64,000 nucleotides of DNA from Baylisascaris procyonis (lineage: Eukaryota; Nematoda; Chromadorea; Rhabditida; Ascarididae). The stretch covers positions 2,786,001 through 2,850,000 of the forward strand of contig JAZARR010000089.1 in NCBI GenBank assembly GCA_037389465.1, in the 5' to 3' direction. The position numbers and the translations under genes were made by a program. The notes under the pieces are model-generated. The model saw nothing but the letters and a program-made list of their open reading frames with translations. It had not been told where the DNA came from and did no database searches. This document shows, one piece after another, positions 20,099 to 32,091 of this stretch (positions are counted from its first letter, which is position 1; every line of letters starts with the position of its first letter).

Positions 20099-21881
20099 AT
20101 TACGCAAAAGATTCAAACTGTCGACCTAACTCGAGAAGACTTGGACGGCCTCGAGCAGCAAAAAGCAACAAAGCTGACATTGCCTACGAAGTGGAAAGCG
20201 CCGAGTGTGGTGATCGGCATCGATTATTATCACCAGTTTTTCAATGGGGACGCGAAACATTTGAATTCAGGATTCGAACTGATCGACTCAGAAGTGGGTG
20301 CAATGGTCGCTGGGAGAGGACGCATGAAAAATGCAAGCGGCGACAAGAGAAGACACACGCAAGCAATCAACCTAATCGCCTCGCTTCAAGTGAGCGCTGA
20401 CGACAACTCGATGACCCACGGAGATGATAGAAGACAATTCGAGCCGGGAGATCCTCACTTGGAACGAGAAGATCCCAAAGACGAGGACGAACTTGAAAAT
20501 CCCGAAGACAGCTTGAAATGCCATATCGCGACAACCGAGATAACAGAAGAACGCAACGCAGCGGCGAAAAGGAAGAACGCGAAGAAGTCGACAATAAGGA
20601 TCAGTAAGGGCAGCAACATTCGTTTCTTCCTACTCATGAATGTTATGATCATGTTCAGGCCGAACCTCGAAACGTCGACAGCAGCCCCGACGATTAGAGG
20701 ACAATTTTGTCCGATGGGATCAGCATTGACTGCGTATATACCCCTACCGGTCGACCATGACTGCTCCAGGAAAACCGAGTCACGGATCCAGAAGGCAAAC
20801 GTGACAGTGTACAGGAAACAGTTTGTCAGAATGAACGCCAGTTACTGTTCCCGAACGCAACGAACTGTATGCACTGATGCTCTTCTGCGCTGGCATCTCA
20901 GCGTAGCAGGCGATAACACGAATACGACACGAGTACCGGCAGATACTTGCAACGAAATGGCTGTGGACAAGACGGTCTATGGTCAACCTCTTTACAAGAA
21001 AAGCAAGCATCAGTGGAGTACGAACAACCCCGTCACCTATAGCTATGGATGGATTGGGCAGCGTTGTACGACAACGACGAACTACTACTTCGAAGAAGGA
21101 GAGATAGTAGTCCAAGACGGCTCGCACATTTTGACCGACCTGGCCGTCTCCTGTTCCTTTCAAGGAGGCAAGTGCATCACCCCAACAGCGACGATACTGT
21201 GGAATCCTGCACCAACTCAAACATCGCTGCCACTACCACCAGCAGGGACGATTCGAAGCATATCTAACAGAAGATCGAGTACTCATCGAAGCCCTACAAG
21301 AGGTTTTCGTGAAATCGAGAAATCAATCCGCTATCGATCAACACTGCAGTTTTGACCGACCGTGGAAAATGGAAAACGGTGTGATCCTGACCTTGGGATC
21401 TCCTGCGATGGACCAGAACGACACAGCAAACGAAGTGAAAGCATTTCTGCTGGAACAAGGAGATCCAGCACCTGATCCGGAAAACACACGTTTTCAGTAC
21501 CTTTATCAGCGTCTGAAGGAAATGAACGGACGCCATATCGAGGAAGCTTTTCAGCGCATATGCAACAATCGAAATCGAATAAATACAATCGTGCGATGGA
21601 TCAGTGGAAAAGATCCAGCCTACATCGCGAGGATGCTAACGAACCGAACAGACATAACTGGTGAGGCAGTCGAAGGAGGGATACTCATCTCGAAATGCAT
21701 CCATCAGCCTTCCGATGGGGCAGAAAACGTTAAACGAGAAAAAGGGGATCCGATCTTCAATAAGCAGGTCATCCAAGCCCTTGAACAACGAAAAGCCTAC
21801 TGGACGACGACAGTACTGGATCGAGCCCTGAGCGGAGGCCAACAGGCCTCCGCTCAGGGCTTCAAGCCACAATGCCGATAG
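20099..21881 (+). pseudogene. Protease C-terminus plus envelope-like region, broken frame (E3)
   Basis: Shares the extra T (21208) with E1 and E2; the frame stops at 21353-21355. The remaining frame runs to the TAG in the SL1 remnant (21879-21881). Confidence 0.55.
21826..21859. repeat. Terminal perfect hairpin of E3
   Basis: Identical to the hairpin ending E1. Confidence 0.9.
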
Positions 21882-21930
21882 AGGCAATGAGCTGAGACGC
21901 GGGATTACCTCAAACTTGGGTAATTAAACC
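21860..21930 (-). pseudogene. SL1: SL1 RNA gene, 3'-truncated by E3
   Basis: Canonical leader at 21909-21930; Sm site and 3' hairpin absent. Confidence 0.9.
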
Positions 21931-22287
21931 GGAGAAAGAGAGGCCACTATCGACGAGTGCGCAAGCGTAAACCACATTGAATAATTTGGCGTCCCTAACG
22001 TCAAATAAACGCGATAAAAGATGTTCACCAATATCGAATAAAGTTGAAAAAATAAATTCGCTAGCATCGAAAACGTAAGAAAAAATCTCCTCTACTAGCG
22101 GCGGCGAGTGTATTTGAGAAAAAATTTCCCTTGAACTGAGTATAATACTTCGAGAAATATAAACTATCGCAATGTTTCTCATTAATATTTGCGGCCGTAG
22201 AAATTTTTACGATCTCCAATTTCACCACATCATTAGACGATTATTGCTCATTAATAGGCATATTTTTTAAAGAGTGAAAAAAGTTCC

Positions 22288-22406
22288 GCTTACAGAAACC
22301 TGGGATTCCCAAGCCGTCTCCGATCCAAGTAGTAACCAGGCTCAACGTTGCTTAACTTGACAGATCGGACGGGATGTCGTGCTTTCAAGGTGGTATGGCC
22401 GTAAGC
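22288..22406 (-). rRNA. 5S ribosomal RNA, variant
   Basis: 119-nt ACAGAAACC/AGTAGTAACC variant that follows elements. Confidence 0.88.
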
Positions 22407-22699
22407 ACATAAACCGATAATATTTCACAATTATCAATACGTACACCACATAAGAGATAGCGCCTATCTATCTAGCATAACTGAAGAGTAAATTTTAAAT
22501 AGCAATCAAAATGAGTGAAAACATCTGAAGTGAAAATTCTAACAGGGAAAATTTGACTTATTTTACGAGTTTTCACTATTCGCATTAATGCGTTGTTTTT
22601 TTTTACTTGCCTATTCATATACGTTTATTTCGATGTGTTTCAGCACATTTTAAGCACATCGATTGCGTTGCGCGCTTACGTTGAACGTTGAAGATTAGT

Positions 22700-22804
22700 G
22701 CTTCGCCATAAGGCAAAGCGTTCCAAAATTCTTCTTCAAGCCACAATGCCGATAGAGGCAATGAGCTGGAACACGGGATTACCTCAAACTTGGGTAATTA
22801 AACC
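22700..22804 (-). ncRNA. SL1: SL1 spliced-leader RNA
   Basis: Canonical leader, complete. Confidence 0.95.
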
Positions 22805-23162
22805 GGAGAAAGAGACGCCACTATCGACGAGTGCGCAAGCGTAAACCACATTGAATAATTTGGCGTCCCTAACGTCAAATAAACTCGATAAAAGATGTTC
22901 ACCAATACCGAATAAAGTTGAAAAAATAAATTCGCTAGCATCGAAAACGTAAGAAAAAAATCTCCTCTACTAGCGGCGGCGAGTGTATTTGAGAAAAAAT
23001 TTCCCTTGAACTGAGTATAATACTTCGAGAAATATAAACTATCGCAATGTTTCTCATTAATATTTGCGGCCGTAGAAATTTTTACGATCTCCAATTTCAC
23101 CACATCATTAGACGATTATTGCTCATTAATAGGCATATTTTTTAAAGAGTGAAAAAAGTTCC

Positions 23163-23280
23163 GCTTACACCACCTGGGATTCCCAAGCCGTCTCCGATCC
23201 AAGTACTAACCAGGCCCAACGCTGCTTAACTCGACAGATCGGACGGGATGTCGTGCTTTCAAGGTGGTATGGCCGTAAGC
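23163..23280 (-). rRNA. 5S ribosomal RNA
   Basis: 118 nt, ACACCACC and AACTCGACAG variant. Confidence 0.93.
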
Positions 23281-23573
23281 ACATAAACTGATAATATTTC
23301 ACAATTATCAATAGGTACACCACGTAAGAGATAGCGCCTATCTATCTAGCATAACTGAAGAGTAAATTTTAAATAGCAATCAAAATGAGTGAAAACATCT
23401 GAAGTGAAAATTCTAACAGGGAAAATTTGACTTATTTTACGAGTTTTCACTATTCGCATTAATGCGTTGTTTTTTTTTACTTGCCTATTCATATACGTTT
23501 ATTTCGATGTGTTTCAGCACATTTTAAGCACATCGATTGCGTTGCGCGCTTACGTTGAACGTTGAAGATTAGT

Positions 23574-23678
23574 GCTTCGCCACAAGGCAAAGCGTTCCAA
23601 AATTTTTCTTCAAGCCACAATGCCGATAGAGGCAATGAGCTGAAACACGGGATTACCTCAAACTTGGGTAATTAAACC
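23574..23678 (-). ncRNA. SL1: SL1 spliced-leader RNA
   Basis: Canonical leader; CACAAGG loop variant. Confidence 0.95.
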
Positions 23679-24035
23679 GGAGAAAGAGACGCCACTATCG
23701 ACGAGTGCGCAAGCGTAAACCACATTGAATAATTTGGCGTCCCTAACGTCAAATAAACTCGATAAAAGATGTTCACCAATACCGAATAAAGTTGAAAAAA
23801 TAAATTCGCTAGCATCGAAAACGTAAGAAAAAAATCTCCTCTACTAGCGGCGGCGAGTGTATTTGAGAAAAAATTTCCCTTGAACTGGGTATAATACTTC
23901 GAGAAATATAAACTATCGCAATGTTTCTCATTAATATTTGCGGCCGTAGAAATTTTTACGATCTCCAATTTCACCACATCATTAGCGATTATTGCTCATT
24001 AATAGGCATATTTTTTAAAGAGTGAAAAAAGTTTC

Positions 24036-24153
24036 GCTTACAGCACCTGGGATTCCCAAGCCGTCTCCGATCCAAGTACTAACCAGGCCCAACGTTGCTT
24101 AACTTGACAGATCGGACGGGATGTCGTGCTTTCAACGTGGTATGGCCGTAAGC
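24036..24153 (-). rRNA. 5S ribosomal RNA
   Basis: 118 nt, CGTTGCTT type. Confidence 0.95.
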
Positions 24154-24444
24154 ACTTAAACTGATAATATTTCACAATTATCAATACGTACACCACATAA
24201 TAGTTGGTGCCTATCTATCTAGCATAATTGAAGAGTGAATTTTAAATAGCAAGCAAAATGAGCCAAAACATCTGAAGTGAAAATTCTAAGAGGGAAAATT
24301 TGACTTATTTTACGAGTTTTCACTATTCGCATTAATGCATTTTTTTTTTGCTTGCCTATTCATACACGTTTATTTCGATGTGTTTCAGCACATTTTAAGC
24401 ACATGGATTGAGTTGCGCGCTTACGTTGAACTTTGAAGATTAGT

Positions 24445-24549
24445 GCTTCGCCATAAGGCAAAGCGTTCCAAAATTTTTCTTCAAGCCACAATGCCGATAG
24501 AGGCAATGAGCTGAAACGCGGGATTACCTCAAACTTGGGTAATTAAACC
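24445..24549 (-). ncRNA. SL1: SL1 spliced-leader RNA
   Basis: Canonical leader; unit preceding an element. Confidence 0.95.
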
Positions 24550-24906
24550 GGAGAAGGAGACGTCACTCTCGACGAGTGCGCAAGCGTAAACCACATTGAA
24601 TAATTTGGCGTCCCTAACGTCAAATAAACTCGATAAAAGATGTTCACCAATATCGAATAAAGTTGAAAAAATAAATTCGCTAGCATCGAAAACGTAAGAA
24701 AAAATCTCCTCTACTAGCGGCGGCGAGTGTATTTGAGAAAAAATTTCCCTTGAACTGGGTATAATACTTCGAGAAATATAAACTATCGCAATGTTTCTCA
24801 TTAATATTTGCGGCCGTAGAAATTTTTACGATCTCCAATTTCACCACATCATTAGACGATTATTGCTCATTAATAGGCATATTTTTTAAAGAGTGAAAAA
24901 AGTTTC

Positions 24907-25024
24907 GCTTACAGCACCTGGGATTCCCAAGCCGTCTCCGATCCAAGTACTAACCAGGCCCAACGTCGCTTAACTTGACAGATCGGACGGGATGTCGTGC
25001 TTTCAACGTGGTATGGCCGTAAGC
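24907..25024 (-). rRNA. 5S ribosomal RNA
   Basis: 118 nt, CGTCGCTT variant; E4 adjoins its 5' end. Confidence 0.95.
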
Positions 25025-25026
25025 AC

Positions 25027-26245
25027 TGTCGCGAACATTCGCGAAAGCGTTACATCTATTTACGATATCGATGCAGCCGGCGAACCGGAAATGTCGGTCA
25101 GAGAAAGCATCATGACTAACTTAAGAAGAGTAAATCACAACGAATGCAGTCACTAACGCTAAATGCTAATTCATCGTTGAGCAACCATAAAGCGAATATT
25201 TGTTTACGATATCGATGCAGCTAAAGAGCCGGAGATATTAATATTCGCGAAAGCGCTACGTTTGTTTACAATACCGATGCAGCTGGAGAGCGGGAGATAT
25301 CAATCGAAGACGGCATCATGAATGGCATAAGAAGAGCAAGTCACGACGAATACATTGACTATCGCTAATTGCTAAGACACCGATCTATGAAACCAGATAC
25401 GCCGCTCATAACGCCCTCAACAGTTCACGCCTCTCACAAGCTTTAATTGATCATTCAACTCGCCCAATGACCGACAGTGAAGACGCATTGGGCTCAGCTT
25501 CTCATATATGTCGATCGAATTCTTCATTCAACTCTTAGCTTGTGTACTTGTTCAGTTAATCCCCTTGTAAAAACTGTTCATGCGATTTCTGTTACGAATG
25601 GTCATTGGACCAACAATCTCTCTACTCCAGATATTAGCCTTTGCTAGACCTATTTGAAGTGCCAACGATTCGCTATATCATGTGTATTTGTTGTGTCGCA
25701 TATCGCTTCATTGTTTACTCGAATATAAGGTTTAATTACCCAAGTTTGAGGTCCGACGGGTGGCGAGCCCGCAGTACCAAGTAATCAAACTTGGGACGAA
25801 AACGGTGACCGATCCAGAAGGGGCACAAGTGGACGAGCCCGCGATCAGACCTGTTTAAGACTTTCGATATTTCGAGTTCTCTTTTATCCAGTTCGAACGA
25901 CCCGATATTCATTTATAGCGAACAAACAGCTAAACGAAGAGAGCAAAACTCTCACCCATATTTCGAGACTCTCGCGATAAAAGGAGCAAACCCCGCTTTG
26001 TGTGGCAAATATACGGGAGGTCAAATCTTGATTGTCACATTGTGCCATTGAAACGACGAACTTGTATTGTGAAGCTGTTGTATTATAACCTCATCTGTAT
26101 TCGTGCTTACTCGTTCATAAACACATAATACGATTGTGTTTTTACTTGTGTACTCGCGGGGGAGCCAACCGACCAGTGGAGTACATCGACTCCCAACGAC
26201 TCCCGACCACACCACCAACCACCATACTAACTGCTGTTCGCTACA
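25027..26245 (+). repeat. Putative 5' LTR / leader region of E4
   Basis: Counterpart of 856-2074, TGGTGCGTCTGG following. Same uncertainty as in E1. Confidence 0.4.
25729..25750 (+). other. Sense SL1 leader sequence inside E4
   Basis: Identical 22-nt leader plus GT, preceded by AATATAA as in the other copies. Confidence 0.9.
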
Positions 26246-26311
26246 TGGTGCGTCTGGTAACCACGAATTGAACCTGTCGATTGCTTGGCAAACGCAACCT
26301 TACGAATCAAA

Positions 26312-28156
26312 ATGTCAAAGGCTTTTCGCAAAGCAATTTCAATTGAGAACCGCTCCCTCGTTGGGCTCATCCAGGAAGCACGCGAGTTCACAGTTAACCA
26401 ACCCGACGCGCAGCTCCCCTTCGATGATCAAATAGCTGCTCGTGATCAACAAAGGCGCAAATTCCTCAATCACCGAACCCGAATCGAACAACGCATCATC
26501 TCTATTACACGCCATCATGACAGATGGCTGACCTTTCTGGAAACGACCGGAAAAGCAGCGGAAGAAATAGCCTTTTACGACCAAGTGACGAATGATCCGG
26601 ACAATTTCCTCGAAGTCCTAATCACTGCGTCAGACACCAACGCGAACTTGACTTCACATATCGACTACATCACCGACATCATTGCAGCAGCAACTGCACG
26701 CCATACCGCTAACTCACCTCTCACTCAACCTCAACAGGTACTCTCTCCGGAATCCACTAATCGAGCGATACACGACATACGCCTACCGAAATTGCAACTC
26801 AAACCATTTTACGGCGATTTAGCAAAATGGCCACAATTCAAAGCCACCTTTCAGTCAGCAGTCGGCAATAATCCCAATCTCTCGCCGATCCAGAAACTTA
26901 ACTATCTCCTGAATTCACTCGAAGGCGCAGCCGCACGTGCCGTTACAGGCTACGCACTTTCACCAGAAAACTACGACATAGTCTGGAATGCCCTTGAACA
27001 GCAATTTGGTTCTTCCGACGCGATCATCAATTCTCTCTATACACAACTTGAAAATCTGCCAAAAGCAGATCGCGATATCCGATCAATAGTGGACGAACTC
27101 GAATGTATCCTACGACAACTGGAAACTCAAGGTGAAAACCTCGAAACCCGAATGATTCATCGTACAATCGAGAAGAAATTACCCCACTGGGTCCTTCTAC
27201 ACCTTGAAGACGAAAAAGAAAAGTTAACGTGCTGGTCAGTACAGACACTTCGCGAAACTCTCCGCAAACTCGCGCTTAAGCGAGAGAAAGTGCAAGGAAC
27301 TTATCGAGACCAAGACGCTTCTCGTCCAAACACCAACGTTCCACGATCCGATCATCCAACTACAGCCCGGTCTGTAATCCGCTCAACCCCACGCCAACCG
27401 TCTCGCCCTAGCTACACCAATAAATCATCCTATATTTCTGCATTCCCCGTCTCGACCCGATCACAGCCACTCACCAAAGTAGCCCCACAGTCACTACATT
27501 GTGCTTTCTGTGGGGACGGGCACTGGAGCGACCAGTGCAAGAAATATGCAACGGCCCAAGAACGTACACAGAGGGCAATAGCGAAAAGGCTTTGCTTCAA
27601 TTGCCTACGAGAAGGCCATGGAACAAGAAACTGCCCAAAAAAGAAGGAATGCTTCTACTGCAAAAGGCAAGGACATTGCGCCGCGTTATGCAAACAACGT
27701 GCAACGCCAATGCAGCAGTTTTCGCCTACGCGCACACGAGTGCAAGCAGCGAATACAACTAAAGAAGAATCAAATAGCGCTAACGAAACAAAAAGCGACG
27801 AGGAAATCAAAATGATCGCAACGACAGTAATCCGCAGCAAGGATCCGCACGAAACGACAAGAGGAGACGCGAAATCAGCGACACTACTTCTATGTAAGGA
27901 AGTATTGGTGTCGAATGTGAACGACCCGCGACGCGCAGCCGTAGTGACTGCATTTTTCGACTCAGGGTGTCAAGGCACCTTTGTGACCAACGAGCTGGTA
28001 AAGAAGCTACGGTTGGAAACGAGCTCGTCGCAAAAGCTAACGATATGCGGATTCGGAAGCAAGAATCCGACAACGTACGAATCGAAGCAAGTAGCGCTCA
28101 ATATCCATCTGATGAATGGCTCGACGAAGCGAATAGAGGCGAAATCTATGGAATGA
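26312..28156 (+). CDS. gag-pr: Gag-protease polyprotein (E4)
   Basis: 614 residues with the E1 domain layout and TGA. Private Gln-to-Arg change just after the protease motif (KKLRLETSS). Confidence 0.92.
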   Translation: MSKAFRKAISIENRSLVGLIQEAREFTVNQPDAQLPFDDQIAARDQQRRKFLNHRTRIEQRIISITRHHDRWLTFLETTGKAAEEIAFYDQVTNDPDNFLEVLITASDTNANLTSHIDYITDIIAAATARHTANSPLTQPQQVLSPESTNRAIHDIRLPKLQLKPFYGDLAKWPQFKATFQSAVGNNPNLSPIQKLNYLLNSLEGAAARAVTGYALSPENYDIVWNALEQQFGSSDAIINSLYTQLENLPKADRDIRSIVDELECILRQLETQGENLETRMIHRTIEKKLPHWVLLHLEDEKEKLTCWSVQTLRETLRKLALKREKVQGTYRDQDASRPNTNVPRSDHPTTARSVIRSTPRQPSRPSYTNKSSYISAFPVSTRSQPLTKVAPQSLHCAFCGDGHWSDQCKKYATAQERTQRAIAKRLCFNCLREGHGTRNCPKKKECFYCKRQGHCAALCKQRATPMQQFSPTRTRVQAANTTKEESNSANETKSDEEIKMIATTVIRSKDPHETTRGDAKSATLLLCKEVLVSNVNDPRRAAVVTAFFDSGCQGTFVTNELVKKLRLETSSSQKLTICGFGSKNPTTYESKQVALNIHLMNGSTKRIEAKSME

Positions 28157-29938
28157 ATTACGCAAAAGATTCAAACTGTCGACCTAACTCGAGAAGACTT
28201 GGACGGCCTCGAGCAGCAAAAAGCAACAAAGCTGACATTGCCTACGAAGTGGAAAGCGCCGAGTGTGGTGATCGGCATCGATTATTATCACCAGTTTTTC
28301 AATGGGGACGCGAAACATTTGAATTCAGGATTCGAACTGATCGACTCAGAAGTGGGTGCAATGGTCGCTGGGAGAGGACGCATGAAAAATGCAAGCGGCG
28401 ACAAGAGAAGACACACGCAAGCAATCAACCTAATCGCCTCGCTTCAAGTGAGCGCTGACGACAACTCGATGACCCACGGAGATGATAGAAGACAATTCGA
28501 GCCGGGAGATCCTCACTTGGAACGAGAAGATCCCAAAGACGAGGACGAACTTGAAAATCCCGAAGACAGCTTGAAATGCCATATCGCGACAACCGAGATA
28601 ACAGAAGAACGCAACGCAGCGGCGAAAAGGAAGAACGCGAAGAAGTCGACAATAAGGATCAGTAAGGGCAGCAACATTCGTTTCTTCCTACTCATGAATG
28701 TTATGATCATGTTCAGGCCGAACCTCGAAACGTCGACAGCAGCCCCGACGATTAGAGGACAATTTTGTCCGATGGGATCAGCATTGACTGCGTATATACC
28801 CCTACCGGTCGACCATGACTGCTCCAGGAAAACCGAGTCACGGATCCAGAAGGCAAACGTGACAGTGTACAGGAAACAGTTTGTCAGAATGAACGCCAGT
28901 TACTGTTCCCGAACGCAACGAACTGTATGCACTGATGCTCTTCTGCGCTGGCATCTCAGCGTAGCAGGCGATAACACGAATACGACACGAGTACCGGCAG
29001 ATACTTGCAACGAAATGGCTGTGGACAAGACAGTCTATGGTCAACCTCTTTACAAGAAAAGCAAGCATCAGTGGAGTACGAACAACCCCGTCACCTATAG
29101 CTATGGATGGATTGGGCAGCGTTGTACGACAACGACGAACTACTACTTCGAAGAAGGAGAGATAGTAGTCCAAGACGGCTCGCACATTTTGACCGACCTG
29201 GCCGTCTCCTGTTCCTTTCAAGGAGGCAAGTGCATCACCCCAACAGCGACGATACTGTGGAATCCGCACCAACTCAAACATCGCTGCCACTACCACCAGC
29301 AGGGACGATTCGAAGCATATCTAACAGAAGATCGAGTACTCATCGAAGCCCTACAAGAGGTTTTCGTGAAATCGAGAAATCAATCCGCTATCGATCAACA
29401 CTGCAGTTTTGACCGACCGTGGAAAATGGAAAACGGTGTGATCCTGACCTTGGGATCTCCTGCGATGGACCAGAACGACACAGCAAACGAAGTGAAAGCA
29501 TTTCTGCTGGAACAGGGAGATCCAGCACCTGATCCGGAAAACACACGTTTTCAGTACCTTTATCAGCGTCTGAAGGAAATGAACGGACGCCATATCGAGG
29601 AAGCTTTTCAGCGCATATGCAACAATCGAAATCGAATAAATACAATCGTGCGATGGATCAGTGGAAAAGATCCAGCCTACATCGCGAGGATGCTAACGAA
29701 CCGAACAGACATAACTGGTGAGGCAGTCGAAGGAGGGATACTCATCTCGAAATGCATTCATCAGCCTTCCGATGGAGCAGAAAACGTTAAACGAGAAAAA
29801 GGGGATCCGATCTTCAATAAGCAGGTCATCCAAGCCCTTGAACAACGAAAAGCCTACTGGACGACGACAGTACTGGATCGAGCCCTGAGCGGAGGCCAAC
29901 AGGCCTCCGCTCAGGGCTTCAAGCCACAATGCCGATAG
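28157..29938 (+). CDS. Protease C-terminus plus envelope-like region, open frame (E4)
   Basis: In frame with gag after the TGA and open to 29938; the first ATG is at 28199 (579 residues). Order: retropepsin tail (IGIDYYHQF, SGFELIDSEVGAM), charged linker, hydrophobic signal-like segment at about 28680-28715, Cys-rich glycosylatable stretch. The last third contains FQRICNNRNRINTIVRWISGK and DPAYIARMLTNRTDITGEAV, of a kind found in glycoprotein ectodomains of retroelements and RNA viruses (weak recognition). About 13 residues come from the terminal hairpin region and the last six (FKPQCR) from antisense SL1 gene sequence, so the natural C-terminus is missing. No transmembrane anchor is visible. 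Expression would need TGA readthrough or an independent message. Confidence 0.55.
   Translation: MTQKIQTVDLTREDLDGLEQQKATKLTLPTKWKAPSVVIGIDYYHQFFNGDAKHLNSGFELIDSEVGAMVAGRGRMKNASGDKRRHTQAINLIASLQVSADDNSMTHGDDRRQFEPGDPHLEREDPKDEDELENPEDSLKCHIATTEITEERNAAAKRKNAKKSTIRISKGSNIRFFLLMNVMIMFRPNLETSTAAPTIRGQFCPMGSALTAYIPLPVDHDCSRKTESRIQKANVTVYRKQFVRMNASYCSRTQRTVCTDALLRWHLSVAGDNTNTTRVPADTCNEMAVDKTVYGQPLYKKSKHQWSTNNPVTYSYGWIGQRCTTTTNYYFEEGEIVVQDGSHILTDLAVSCSFQGGKCITPTATILWNPHQLKHRCHYHQQGRFEAYLTEDRVLIEALQEVFVKSRNQSAIDQHCSFDRPWKMENGVILTLGSPAMDQNDTANEVKAFLLEQGDPAPDPENTRFQYLYQRLKEMNGRHIEEAFQRICNNRNRINTIVRWISGKDPAYIARMLTNRTDITGEAVEGGILISKCIHQPSDGAENVKREKGDPIFNKQVIQALEQRKAYWTTTVLDRALSGGQQASAQGFKPQCR
29883..29916. 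repeat. Terminal perfect hairpin of E4
   Basis: Identical to the hairpin ending E1. Confidence 0.9.
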
Positions 29939-29987
29939 AGGCAATGAGCTGAGACGCGGGATTACCTCAAACTTGGGTAATTAAACC
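29917..29987 (-). pseudogene. SL1: SL1 RNA gene, 3'-truncated by E4
   Basis: Canonical leader at 29966-29987; Sm site and 3' hairpin absent. Confidence 0.9.
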
Positions 29988-30345
29988 GGAGAAAGAGAGG
30001 CCACTATCGACGAGTGCGCAAGCGTAAACCACATTGAATAATTTGGCGTCCCTAACGTCAAATAAACGCGATAAAAGATGTTCACCAATATCGAATAAAG
30101 TTGAAAAAATAAATTCGCTAGCATCGAAAACGTAAGAAAAAAATCTCCTCTACTAGCGGCGGCGAGTGTATTTGAGAAAAAATTTCCCTTGAACTGAGTA
30201 TAATACTTCGAGAAATATAAACTATCGCAATGTTTCTCATTAATATTTGCGGCCGTAGAAATTTTTACGATCTCCAATTTCACCACATCATTAGACGATT
30301 ATTGCTCATTAATAGGCATATTTTTTAAAGAGTGAAAAAAGTTCC

Positions 30346-30464
30346 GCTTACAGAAACCTGGGATTCCCAAGCCGTCTCCGATCCAGGTAGTAACCAGGCC
30401 CAACGTTGCTTAACTTGACAGAGCGGACGGGATGTCGTGCTTTCAAGGTGGTATGGCCGTAAGC
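30346..30464 (-). rRNA. 5S ribosomal RNA, variant
   Basis: 119-nt post-element variant (ACAGAAACC), further changed to CCAGGTAGTAACC and ACAGAGCGG. Likely less functional. Confidence 0.82.
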
Positions 30465-30757
30465 ACATAAACCGATAATATTTCACAATTATCAATACGT
30501 ACAAAACACAAGAGATAGCGCCTATCTATCTAGCATAACTGAAGAGTAAATTTTAAATAGCAATCAAAATGAGTGAAAACATCTGAAGTGAAAATTCTAA
30601 CAGGGAAAATTTGACTTATTTTACGAGTTTTCACTATTCGCATTAATGCGTTGTTTTTTTTTACTTGCCTATTCATATACGTTTATTTCGATGTGTTTCA
30701 GCACATTTTAAGCACATCGATTGCGTTGCGCGCTTACGTTGAACGTTGAAGATTAGT

Positions 30758-30862
30758 GCTTCGCCATAAGGCAAAGCGTTCCAAAATTCTTCTTCAAGCC
30801 ACAATGCCGATAGAGGCAATGAGCTGAAACACGGGATTACCTCAAACTTGGGTAATTAAACC
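30758..30862 (-). ncRNA. SL1: SL1 spliced-leader RNA
   Basis: Canonical leader, complete. Confidence 0.95.
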
Positions 30863-31220
30863 GGAGAAAGAGACGCCACTATCGACGAGTGCGCAAGCGT
30901 AAACCACATTGAATAATTTGGCGTCCCTAACGTCAAATAAACTCGATAAAAGATGTTCACCAATACCGAATAAAGTTGAAAAAATAAATTCGCTAGCATC
31001 GAAAACGTAAGAAAAAAATCTCCTCTACTAGCGGCGGCGAGTGTATTTGAGAAAAAATTTCCCTTGAACTGGGTATAATACTTCGAGAAATATAAACTAT
31101 CGCAATGTTTCTCATTAATATTTGCGGCCGTAGAAATTTTTACGATCTCCAATTTCGCCACATCATTAGACGATTATTGCTCATTAATAGGCATATTTTT
31201 TAAAGAGTGAAAAAAGTTCC

Positions 31221-31338
31221 GCTTACACCACCTGGGATTCCCAAGCCGTCTCCGATCCAAGTACTAACCAGGCCCAACGCTGCTTAACTCGACAGATCGG
31301 ACGGGATGTCGTGCTTTCAAGGTGGTATGGCCGTAAGC
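31221..31338 (-). rRNA. 5S ribosomal RNA
   Basis: 118 nt, ACACCACC and AACTCGACAG variant. Confidence 0.93.
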
Positions 31339-31630
31339 ACATAAACTGATAATATTTCACAATTATCAATACGTACACCACATAATAGATAGTGCCTATC
31401 TATCTAGCATAACTGAAGAGTAAATTTTAAATAGCAATCAAAATGAGTGAAAACATCTGAAGTGAAAGTTCTAACAGGGAAAATTTGACTTATTTTACGA
31501 GTTTTCACTATTCGCATTAATGCGTTGTTTTTTTTTACTTGCCTATTCATATACGTTTATTTCGATGTGTTTCAGCACATTTTAGGCACATCGATTCGTT
31601 GCGCGCTTACGTTGAACGTTGAAGATTAGT

Positions 31631-31735
31631 GCTTCGCCACAAGGCAAAGCGTTCCAAAATTTTTCTTCAAGCCACAATGCCGATAGAGGCAATGAGCTGA
31701 AACACGGGATTACCTTAAACTTGGGTAACTAAACC
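31631..31735 (-). ncRNA. SL1: SL1-like RNA, variant leader
   Basis: Leader substitutions A7G and G20A; donor GT, Sm site and 3' hairpin intact. Could make a variant leader or be a degenerate copy. Confidence 0.82.
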
Positions 31736-32091
31736 GGAGAAAAGACGCCACTCTCGACGAGTGCGCAAGCGTAAACCACATTGAATAATTTGGCGTCCCT
31801 AACGTCAAATAAACTCGATAAAAGATATTCACCAATATCGAATAAATTTGAAAAAATAAATTCGCTGGCACCGAAAACGTTAGAAAAAAATCTCCTCCAC
31901 TAGCGGCAGCGATAAATTTGAAAAAAAATTCCTCTTGAATTCGGTATAATACTTCGAGAAATATAAACTATCGCAATGTTCCTCATTAATATTTGCGGCC
32001 GTAGAAATTTTTACGATCTCCAATTTCACCACATCATTAGACGATTATTGCTCATTAATAGGCATATTTTTTAAAGAGTGAAAAAAGTTTC

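Larger units (their letters stand above)
16969..21859 (+). mobile_element. BEL/Pao-type retroelement copy E3
   Basis: Same length and layout as E1 and E2. Private changes include A at 18190 (TGATGCG at the possible primer-binding site) and a Pro-to-Ser change in Gag. Confidence 0.85.
21860..25026 (-). repeat. 5S/SL1 array block between E3 and E4 (3167 bp)
   Basis: One partial and three whole units (four 5S, three full SL1, one truncated SL1), with the same first and last unit types as the other blocks. Confidence 0.93.
25027..29916 (+). mobile_element. BEL/Pao-type retroelement copy E4
   Basis: 4890 bp, one base shorter than E1-E3 because it lacks the T insertion in the envelope-like region. 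It is therefore the least damaged copy in the window, though it still carries the shared TGA and lacks polymerase and integrase domains. Confidence 0.85.
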
